64,000 nucleotides of DNA from the NCBI GenBank assembly GCA_947650365.1, contig CANTAL010000028.1:806001-870000 (forward strand), in the 5' to 3' direction. The DNA is from Chamaelirium japonicum. Taxonomy: Eukaryota > Streptophyta > Magnoliopsida > Liliales > Melanthiaceae. The notes below the pieces were generated by a model. The model had not been told where the DNA came from. It saw nothing but the letters and a program-made list of their open reading frames with translations, and searched no databases. Position 1 is the stretch's first letter. Every line of letters starts with the position of its first letter. A program made the translations under genes and the position numbers. Shown piece by piece: positions 55,201 through 64,000 of the stretch.

Positions 55201-55405
55201 GTACGATCCATTCTAATTCATTCGTACGATCCATTCTAATTCATTCATACAATCCATTCTAATTCTTTCACACGATCCATTCTAATTCATTCGTACGATC
55301 CATTCTAATTCATTCGTGCAATCCATTCTATTTCATTCGTACGATCCATTCTTACTCATTCGTACGATCCATTCTAATTCATTCACACGAATGTATCCAT
55401 TCATA
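55201..55405 (+). repeat. F block 65
   Basis: A short F run with CATACAAT, CTTTCACAC, CTATTTC/CTTACTC and one 28-bp unit. Ends at class b with CATACG. Confidence 0.9.
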
Positions 55406-56002
55406 CGAATGAATTAGAATAGATTGTACAAATGAATTAGAATGGATCGTACGAATGAATTAGAATGGATCGTACTAAGGAATTAGAATGGATCGTACGA
55501 ATGAATTAGAATGGATCGTACGAATGAATTACAATAGATCGTACGAATGAATTAGAATGGATCATATGAGGAATTAGAATGGATCGTACGAATGAATTAG
55601 AATGGATCGTGTGAAAAAATTAGAATGCATTGTATGAATGAATTAGAATAGATCGTATGAATGAATTAGAATGGATCGTACGAATGAATTAGAATGGATC
55701 GTACGAGTGAATTAGAATGGATCGTACGAATGAATTAGAATGGATACATTCGTGCGAAAGAATTAGAATAGATCGTATGAATGAATTAGAATGGATCCTA
55801 TGAATGAATTAGAATGGATCGTCCGAATGAATTAGAATGGATCGTACGAATGAATTAGAATGGATCGTGCTAATGAATTAGAATTGATCGAACGAGTGAA
55901 TTAGCATCGATCGTGCTAATGAATTAGAATGGAACGTACGAATGAATTATAATGGATCGTGTGAAAGAATTAGAATGGATTGTATGAATGAATTAAAATG
56001 AA
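55406..56002 (-). repeat. R block 66
   Basis: Contains cassette L in R near 55,868 and an ATATGAGGAATT shortened unit near 55,565. Ends at class f. Confidence 0.9.
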
Positions 56003-58545
56003 TTCGTACGATCCATTCGAATTCATTCGCACGATCCATTCTAATTCATTCATACGATCCATTCTAATTCATTCGTACGATCCATTCTAATTCATTCGCA
56101 CAAATGTATCCATTCTAATTCATTCGTACGATCCATTCTAATTCATTCGCACGATCCATTCTAATTCATTCTTACGATCCATTCTAATTCATTTGCACGA
56201 TCCATTCTAATTCATTCGTACGATCCATTCTAATTCATTCATACAATCCATTCTAATTCATTCGTACGATCCATTCTAATTCATTCGCACAAATGTATCC
56301 ATTCTAATTCATTCGTACGATCCATTCTAATTCATTCGCATGATCCATTCTAATTCATTCGTACGATCCATTCTAATTCTTTCACACGATCCATTCTAAT
56401 TCATTCGTACGATCCATTCTAATTCATTCACACGATCCATTCTAATTCATTCGTACGATCCATTCTAATTCATTCGCACGAATGTATCAATTCTAGTTCA
56501 TTCGTACGATCCATTCTAATTCATTCGTACGATCCATTCTAATTCCTTCGCATGATCCATTCTAATTCATTCGTACGATCCATTCTAATTTATTCATACG
56601 ATCCATTCTAATTCATTCGTACAATCTATTCTAATTCATTCGCACAAATGTATCCATTCTAATTCATTCGTACGATCCATTCTAATTCATTCGCACGATC
56701 CATTCTAATTCATTCGTACGATCCATTCTAATTCATTCGCACGATGTGTTCTTATTCATTCGCACAATCCATTCTAATTCATTCGCACGAATGCATCCAT
56801 TCTAATTCATTCGTACGATCCATTCTAATTTATTCGTACGATCCATTCTAATTCATTCGTATGATCCATTCTAATTAATTCGTATGATCCATTCTAATTC
56901 ATTCGTACGATCCATTCTAATTCATTCATACAATCCATTCTAATTCATTCGCACGAATGTATCCATTCTAATTAATTCATACGATCCATTCTAATTCATT
57001 CGTATGATCTATTCTTATTCATTCGCACGATCCAGTCTAATTGATTCGCACGATCCATTCTAATTCATTCGTACGATCCATTCTAATTCATTCGCATGAA
57101 TGTATATATTCTAGTTCATTCGTACGATCCATTCTAATTCATTCGTACGATCCATTCTAATTCATTCGCACGATACATTCTAATTCATTCGTACGACCCA
57201 TTTTAATTCATTCATACGATCCATTCTAATTTATTCTTACGATCCATTCTAATTCATTCGCACAAATGTATCCATTCTAATTCATTCGTACGATCCATTC
57301 TAATTCATTCGCATGATCCATTCTAATTCATTCGTACGATCCATTCTAATTTTTTCACACGATCCATTCTAATTCATTCGTACGATCCATTCAAATTCAT
57401 TCGCACGATCCATTCTAATTCATTCGTACGATCCATTCTAATTTATTCGTAAGATCCATTCTAATTCATTCGTACGATCCATTCTAATTCATTCGTACGA
57501 TCCATTCTAATTCATTCGCACGAATGTATCCATTCTAGTTCATTCGTACGATCCATTCTAATTCATTCGTACGATCCATTCTAATTAATTCGTATGATCC
57601 ATTCTAATTCATTCGTACGATCCATTCTAATTCATTCATACAATCCATTCTAATTCATTCGCACGAATGTATGCATTCTAATTAATTCGTACGATCCATT
57701 CTAATTCATTCGTATGATCCATTCTTATTCATTTGCACGATCCAGTCTAATGGATTCGCATTCATTCGCACGATCCAGTCTAATGGATTCGCACGATCAA
57801 TTCTAATTCATTCGCACGAATGTATCCATTCTAATTCATTCGTACGATCCATTCTAATTCATTAATATGATCCATTCTAATTCATTCGTACGATTCATTC
57901 TAATTCATATGCACAAAGGTATCCATTCTAATCCATTCGTAGGATCCATTCTAATCCATTCGTACGATCCATTCTAATTCATTCGTACGATCCATTCTAA
58001 TTCATTCGCTCGAATGTATCCATTCTAATCCATTCGTACGATCCATTCTAATTCATTCGCACAAATGTATCCATTCTAATTCATTCGTACGATCCATTCT
58101 AATTCATTCGCACGATCCATTCTAATTCATTCGTACGATCCATTCGAATTCATTCGCAGAATCCATTATAATTCATTCGTACGATCCATTCTAATTCATT
58201 CGTACAATCCATTCTAATTCATTCGCACGATCCATTCTAATTCATTCGTACAATCTATTCTATTTCATTCGTACGATCCATTCTTACTCATTCGTATGAT
58301 CCATTCTAATTCATTCGGACGAATGTATCCATTCTAATTTATTCGTACGATCCAATTTAATTCACTCGTACAATCCATTCTAATTCATTTGTACGATCCA
58401 TTCTAATTCATTCGTCCGATCCATTCTAATTCATTCGCACGAATGTATCCATTCTAATTCATTCGTACGGTCCATTCTAATTCATTCGCACAATCCATTC
58501 TATTTCATTCGTACGATCCATTCTTACTCATTCGTATGATCCATT
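56003..58545 (+). repeat. F block 67, longest uniform run
   Basis: About 2.5 kb in F. A partial unit doubling lies at 57,757-57,785 (GATTCGCATTCATTCGC). N at 57,895. Ends at class d. Confidence 0.92.
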
Positions 58546-58894
58546 ATGGATACATTCGTGCGAATGAATTAGAATGGATCATACGAATGAGTAAGAACGG
58601 ATCGTACGAATGAAATAGAATGGATTGTGCGAATGAATTAGAATGGATCGTACGAATGAATTAGAAAGGATCGTGTGAAAGAATTAGAATGGATTGTATG
58701 AATGAATTAGAATACATCGTATGAATGAATTAGAATGGATCGTACGAATGAATTAGAATGGATCGTACGAACGAACTAGAATGGATACATTCGTGCGAAT
58801 GAATTAGAATGGATCGTACGAATGAATTAGAATGGATCGTACGAATGAATTAGAATGGATCTTACGAATGAATTTGAATGGATCGTACGAATGC
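58546..58894 (-). repeat. R block 68
   Basis: Part of K, GAACTAG, CTTACG. Ends at GAATGCACGATCC, joining straight into cassette L. Confidence 0.9.
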
Positions 58895-59303
58895 ACGATC
58901 CATGCTAATTCATTCGTTCGATCAATTCTAATTCATTAGCACGATCCATTCTAATTCATTCGTACGATCCATTCTAATTCATTCGCACGATCCATTCTAA
59001 TTCTTTCACACGATCCATTCTAATTCATTCGTACGATCCATTCTAATTCATTCGTACGATCTATTCTAATTCATTCGTACGATCCATTCTAATTCATTCG
59101 TACGATCCATTCTAATTCCTTTGTACGATCCATTCTAATTCATTCATACAATCCAGTCTAATTCTTTCACACGATCCATTCTAATTCATTCGTACGATCC
59201 ATTCTAATTCATTCGTGCAATCCATTCTATTTCATTCGTACGATCCATTTTTACTCATTCGTATGATCCATTCTAATTCATTCACACGAATGTATCCATT
59301 CGT
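58895..59303 (+). repeat. F block 69
   Basis: L, CTTTCACAC, CTATTTC, TTTTACTC, 28-bp unit. Ends at class b. Confidence 0.9.
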
Positions 59304-60072
59304 ACGAATGAATTAGAATAGATTGTACGAATGAATTAGAATGGATCGTATGAATGAATTAGAATGGATCGTCCGAATGAATTAGAATGGATCGTGCGAA
59401 TGAATTAGAATGGATCGTACGAATGAACTAGAATGGATACATTCGTGCGAATGAATTAGAATGGATCGTACGAATGAATTAGAATGGATCGTACGAATGA
59501 ATTAGAATGGTCGTATGAATGAATTAGAATGGATCATACGAATGACTTAGAATGGATCATACGAATGAGTAAGAATGGATCGTACGAATGAAATAGAATG
59601 GATTGTACGAATGAATTAGAATGGATCGTACGAATGAACTAGAATGGATCGTGTGAAAGAATTAGAATGGATTGTATGAATGAATTAGAATGGATCATAT
59701 GAATGAATTAAAATGGATCGTGCGAATGAATTCGAATGGATCGTACGAATGAATTAGAATGGATCGTACGAATGAATTACAATGGATACATTCGTGCGAA
59801 TGAATTAGAATGGATACATTCGTGCGAAAGAATTAGAATATATCATATGAATGAATTAGAATGGATCCTATGAATGAATTAAAATGGATCGTGCGAATGA
59901 ATTAGAATGGATCGTACGAATGAATTAGAATAGATCGTGCTAATGAATTAGAATTGATCGAACGAATGAATTAGCATGGATCGTGCTAATGAATTAGAAT
60001 AGAACGTACGAATGAATTAGAATGGATCGTGTGAAAGAATTAGAATGGATTGTATGAACGAATTAGAATGAA
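59304..60072 (-). repeat. R block 70
   Basis: Includes a shortened GGTCGTATG near 59,509, two adjacent 28-bp units near 59,786 and L in R near 59,936. Ends at class f. Confidence 0.9.
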
Positions 60073-60500
60073 TTCGTACGATCCATTCGAATTCATTCGC
60101 ACGATCCATTCTAATTCATTCATACGATCCATTCTAATTCATTCATACAATCCATTCTAATTCTTTCACACGATCCATTCTAATTCATTCGTAGGATCCA
60201 TTCTAATTCATTCGTACAATCTATTCTATTTCATTCGTACGATCCATTCTTACTCATTCGTATGATCCATTCTAATTCATTCGGACGAATGTATCCATTC
60301 TAATTTATTCGTACGATCCATTCTAATTCATTCGTACGATCCATTCTAATTCATTCGTACGATCCATTCTTACTCATTCGTATGATCCATTCTAATTCAT
60401 TCGTACAATCCAATCTAATTCATTCATACGATCCATTCTAATTCAATCGCACAATCTATTCTAATTCATTCGTATGATCCATTTTAATTCATTCGTACGA
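60073..60500 (+). repeat. F block 71
   Basis: CATACAAT, CTTTCACAC, GTAGGATCC, CTATTTC/CTTACTC and GGACGAATG, resembling the starts of blocks 31 and 45. Ends at class o. Confidence 0.9.
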
Positions 60501-60516
60501 TCGTACGAATGAATTA
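60485..60516. repeat. 32-bp palindrome at a class o switch
   Basis: F meets R at CGTACGATCGTACG, giving 16-bp perfect arms. It is a shorter sister of the palindrome at 12,439-12,488. Confidence 0.9.
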
Positions 60517-60901
60517 GAATGGATCGTACGGAATGAATTAGAATGGATTGTATGAATGAATTAGAATGGATACATTCGTGCGAATGAATTAGAATGGATC
60601 ATACGAATGAGTAAGAATGGATCGTACGAATGAAATAGAATGGATTGTACGAATGAATTAGAATGGATCGTACAAATGAATTAGAATGGATCGTACGAAT
60701 GAATTAGAATGGATCATACGAATGAGTAAGAATGGATCGTACAAATGAAATCGAATGGATTGTACGAATGAATTAGAATGGATCGTACGAATGAATTAGA
60801 ATGCATCGTGTGAAAGAATTAGAATGCATTGTATGAATGAATTAGAATGGATCGTATGAATGAATTAGAATGGATCATGCGAACGAATTCGAATGGATCG
60901 C
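60501..60901 (-). repeat. R block 72
   Basis: A CGTACGGAATG unit one base longer near 60,525, K near 60,568. Ends in the class p hairpin. Confidence 0.9.
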
Positions 60902-60916
60902 ATGATCCATTCGAAT
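60887..60916. repeat. Second copy of the class p hairpin
   Basis: The same 13-bp arms and GCAT loop as at 12,798-12,827, again followed by an AGAAT-type R monomer. The flanks are also alike (TTCGAATGG before, a CGTATG unit after), so both come from one event that was copied 48 kb apart. Confidence 0.92.
60902..60916 (+). repeat. F block 73, hairpin arm only
   Basis: The 15-bp right arm of the second hairpin. Confidence 0.85.
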
Positions 60917-61449
60917 AGAATGGATCGTATGAATGAATTAGAATGGATCGGGCAAATGAATTAGAATGGATTGTAGGAATGAATTAGAATGGATCGTATG
61001 AATGAATTAGAATGGATCGTGCGAATGAATTAGAATGGATCGTACGAATGAATTAGAATGGATCATACGAATTAATTAGAATGGATCATACGAATGAGTA
61101 AGAATAGATCGTACGAATGAAATAGAATGGATTGTACGAATGAATTAGAATGGATACATTCGTGCGAATGAATTAGAATGGATCGTACGAATGAATTCGA
61201 ATGGATCGTGCTAATGAATTAGAATTTATCGAACGAATGAATTAGCATGGATCGTGCTAATGAATTAGAATGGATCGTACGAATGAATTAGAATGGATCG
61301 TGCGAATGAATTAGAATGGATCATACGAATGAATTAGAATGGATACATTTGTGCGAATGAATTAGAATGGATCGTACGAATGAATTAGAATGGATCGTAT
61401 GAATGAATTAGAATGGATCGTGCGAATGAATTCGAATGGATCGTACGAA
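60917..61449 (-). repeat. R block 74
   Basis: Follows block 20 closely at first (GGGCAAATG, TTGTAGG), then L in R near 61,207. Ends at class c. Confidence 0.9.
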
Positions 61450-62305
61450 TTCATTCTAATTCATTCATACAATCCATTCTAATTCTTTCACACGATCCAT
61501 TTTAATTCATTCGTACGTTCCATTCTAATTCATTAGCACAATCCATGCTAATTCATTCGTTCGATCAATTCTAATTCATTAGCACGATCCATTCTAATTC
61601 ATTCGTACGATCCATTCTAATTCATTCGCACGATCCATTCTAATTCATTCATAGGATCCATTCTAATTCATTCATACGATCTATTCTAATTCTTTCGCAC
61701 GAATGTATCCATTCTAATTCATTCGCACGAATGTATCCATTCTAATTCATTCGTACGATCCATTCTAACTCATTTGTACGATCCATTCTAATTCTTTCGT
61801 ACGATCCATTCTAATTCTTTCATACGATCTATTCTAATTCATTCATACAATCCATTCTAATTCTTTCACACGATCCATTCTAATTCATTCGTACGATCCA
61901 TTCTAATTCATTCGCACAATCCATTCTATTTCATTCGTACGATCCATTTTTACTCATTGGTACGATCCATTCTAATTCATTCGCACGAATGTATCCATTC
62001 TAATTCATTCGTACGAATCCATTCTAATTCATTCGTACAATCTATTCTATTTTATTCGTACGATCCATTCTTACTCATTCGTATGATCCATTCTAATTCA
62101 TTCGGACGAATGTATCCATTCTAATTTATTCGTACGATCCATTCTAATTCATTCGTACGATCCATTCTAATTCATTCTTACGATCCATTCTAATTCATTC
62201 GTCCGATCCATTCTAATTCATTCGTACGATCCATTCTAATTCATTCGTACGATCCATTCTAATTCATTCGTACGATCCATTCTAATTCATTCGCACGATC
62301 CATGC
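61450..62305 (+). repeat. F block 75
   Basis: CATACAAT, L near 61,531, two adjacent 28-bp units near 61,700 and 61,728, TTTTACTCATTGG. The order matches blocks 35 and 39. Ends at class l. Confidence 0.9.
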
Positions 62306-62881
62306 TAATGAATTAGAATGTATCGTACGAATGAATTAGAATGGATCGTACGAATGAATTAGAATGGATCTTACGAATGAATTAGAATGGATCGTACGAA
62401 TGAATTAGAATGGATCGTACGAATGAATTAGAATGGATCTTACGAATGAATTAGAATGGATCGTACGAATGAATTAGAATGGATCGTACGAATGAATTAG
62501 AATGGATACATTCGTGCGAATGAATTAGAATGGATCGGACGAATGAATTAGAATGGACCGTACGAATGAATTAGAATGGATCAAACGACTGAATTAGAAT
62601 GGTTACATTCATGCGAATGAATTAGAATGGATCGTACGAATGGATTAGAATGGATCGTACGACTGGATTAGAATGGATACATTCGAGCGAATGAATTAGA
62701 ATGGATCGTACGAATGAATTAGAATAGATCACACGAATGGATTAGAATGGATCCTACGAATGGATTAGAATGGATACCTTTGTGCATATGAATTAGAATG
62801 CATCGTACGAATGAATTAGAATGGATCATATTAATGAATTAGAATGGATCGTACGAATGAATTAGAATGGATACATTCGTG
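62306..62881 (-). repeat. R block 76
   Basis: Two CTTACG units, M in R (62,581) with AAACGACTG, N in R (62,764), CATATTAATG. Ends at class j. Confidence 0.9.
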
Positions 62882-64000
62882 CACGATCAATTCTAATTCA
62901 TCCGCACGAATGTATCCATTCTAATTCATTCGTACGATCCATTCTAATTCATTAATATGATCCATTCTATTTCATTCGTACGATCCATTCTTACTCATTC
63001 GTATGATCCATTCTAATTCATTCGCACGAATGTATCCATTCTAAATCATTCGTACGATCCATTCTAATTCATTCGTACGATCCATTCTAAATCATTCGTA
63101 CAATCCATTCTATTTCATTCGTACGATCAATTCTAATTCATTAGCACGATCCATTCTAATTCATTCGTACGATCCATTCAAATTCATTCGCACGATCCAT
63201 TCTAATTCATTCATACAATCCGTTCTATTTCATTCGTACGATCCATTCTTACTCATTCGTATGATCCATTCTAATTCATTCGCACGAATGTATCCATTCT
63301 AATCCATTCGTACGATCCATTCTAATTCATTCGCATGAATGTAACCATTCTAATTCATTCATTTGATCCATTCTAATTCATTCGTACGATCCATTCTAAT
63401 TCATTCGTCCGATCCATTCTAATTCATTCGCACGAATGTATCCATTCTAAACCATTCATACGATCCATTCTAATTTATTTGTACGATCCATTCTAATTCA
63501 TTCGCACGAATGTATCCGTTCTAATTCATTCGTACGATCTATTCTAATTCATTCGTACGATCTATTCAAATTCATTCGTAAGATCCATTCTAATTCATTC
63601 GTATGATCCATTCTAATTCATTCGTACGATCCATTCTAATTCATTCGGACGAATGTATCCATTCTAGTTCATTTATACGATCCATTCTAATTCATTCGCA
63701 CGATCCATTCTAATTCATTCGTACGATCCATTCTAATTCATTCATACGATCCATTCTAATTCATTCGTACGATCCATTCTAATTTATTCGCACAAATGTA
63801 TCCATTCTAATTTATTCGTACGATCCATTCTAATTCATTCGCACGATCCATTCTAATTCATTCGTACGATCCATTCTAATTCTTTCACACGATCCATTCT
63901 AAATCATTTGTACGATCCATTCTAATTCATTCGCACGATCCATTCTAATTCATTCGTACGATCCATTCTAATTCATTCATACGATCCATTCTAATTCATT
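62882..64000 (+). repeat. F block 77
   Basis: TTAATATG, CTATTTC/CTTACTC sets, M near 63,332, 28-bp units near 63,016, 63,284, 63,429 and 63,510. It runs off the right end of the window. Confidence 0.9.

Larger units (their letters stand above)
1..64000. repeat. 23-bp satellite DNA array filling the window
   Basis: Every line of the window is made of a 23-bp monomer (example 67-89): AT-rich CATTCTAATTCATT followed by CGTACGATC. The core TCGTACGA is an 8-bp palindrome. A 28-bp form has ATGTA inserted, giving CGCACGAATGTATCC. Terms used below: F means the + strand reads CTAATTCATT; R means it reads AATGAATTAG. Junction classes: a, ATTCGTACGAAT then GGATAC; b, CATTCGTACGAATG after a 28-bp unit; c, GGATCGTACGAATTC; d, CCATTATGG; e, GGATCGCACGAATG; f, GAATTCGTACGATCC; g, TTCGTGCGAATG; h, GAATCGTACGATCC; i, TAATTCAGGATCG; j, GTGCAC; k, GCACCAATGAG; l, CATGCTAATGAATT; m, GGATCGTGCGATCC; n, GGATCGTATGATCC; o, CGTACGATCGTACG; p, hairpin. 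No unique DNA, gene or mobile element was seen. The host species cannot be told from this sequence. Confidence 0.98.
62305..64000. repeat. Right copy of the 10.5-kb spaced duplication, cut by the window end
   Basis: It repeats the order of 51,784-53,870: R block with ATCAAA/GGTTACATTCATG and CCTTTGTGCATATG, the GTGCAC switch, then F units with TTAATATG, CTATTTC, CTTACTC and GCATGAATGTAAC. The copy continues past the window edge. Confidence 0.75.

Noticed and set aside
1-64000. CRISPR array
   Set aside because: Units are contiguous with no unique spacers, and repeats change strand. The scale and variation fit eukaryotic satellite DNA.
1-64000. Telomeric repeat
   Set aside because: The unit is 23 bp, contains no TTAGGG, TTAGG, TTTAGGG or similar G-rich motif, and lacks the strand G/C asymmetry of telomeres.
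1-64000. Coding minisatellite (repeat-domain protein gene)
   Set aside because: Monomer length is not a multiple of three, both strands carry stops in each unit (TAA one way; TGA and TAG the other), and orientation flips break any frame.
1-64000. Assembly artefact as the sole explanation of the inversions and tandem copies
   Set aside because: It cannot be excluded without reads, but private base changes in each supermonomer copy and decayed arms at related junctions are not expected from simple duplicated joins. I keep it as a caution, not the preferred reading.
1-64000. Promoters, terminators, tRNA or other RNA genes
   Set aside because: TATA-like and hairpin matches arise in every monomer or junction. 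Nothing stands out from the repeat background, and no tRNA A/B boxes or rRNA sequence were seen.

Overview
The whole window is one satellite DNA array. From base 1 to base 64,000 I find only head-to-tail copies of a 23-bp monomer: an AT-rich part, CATTCTAATTCATT, followed by CGTACGATC. A clean copy lies at 67-89. A 28-bp sister form carries five extra bases (ATGTA) inside the CGATCC part. At this spacing there are roughly 2,700 monomers, about 35% G+C. I see no protein-coding gene, RNA gene, transposon, virus-like element or unique sequence longer than about 10 bp. The sequence does not identify the species. A pure short-monomer array of at least 64 kb points to eukaryotic heterochromatin (centromeric, pericentromeric, subtelomeric or a B/sex chromosome). 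The excess of CpG-to-TpG/CpA changes suggests a genome with cytosine methylation.

The striking feature is orientation. The array is a mosaic of about 77 blocks that alternate between the forward reading (F, + strand shows CTAATTCATT) and its reverse complement (R, + strand shows AATGAATTAG). Blocks run from about 15 bp to 2.5 kb, and F and R together cover roughly 33.3 and 30.7 kb. Most switch points fall on short palindromes made from the monomer core TCGTACGA or from GAATTC. The 76 switches reduce to about 15 recurring junction classes, a hairpin type and about 11 singletons, so most switches are copies of a few older inversion events.

On top of this lie several layers of duplication, found by following rare monomer variants. 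A 10,257-bp supermonomer repeats 2.18 times in tandem (26,760-49,130) with only about twenty mismatches noticed and no net length change between copies. A 3,452-bp duplication overlaps its left edge (25,141-30,258). A 2,125/2,148-bp duplication covers about 6.8-11.1 kb. A looser 6.0-6.1 kb duplication pairs about 14.45-18.5 kb with 20.5-24.6 kb, and has a third, older relative at 5.05-5.8 kb. Smaller pairs lie at 1-560/2,962-3,521 and at 51.8-53.9/62.3-64.0 kb. Below that level, monomers are arranged in recognisable cassettes (K, L, M, N), which occur in both orientations. Monomers therefore diverged first, whole cassettes were inverted next, and the inverted mosaics were then amplified.

Layout: 1-26.8 kb is an older, more varied mosaic with partial duplications; 26.8-49.1 kb is the recent tandem supermonomer; 49.1-64 kb is again varied, with many short blocks. 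All coordinates were read by eye. Block edges are good to about 10 bp, because the junction palindromes belong to both neighbours.
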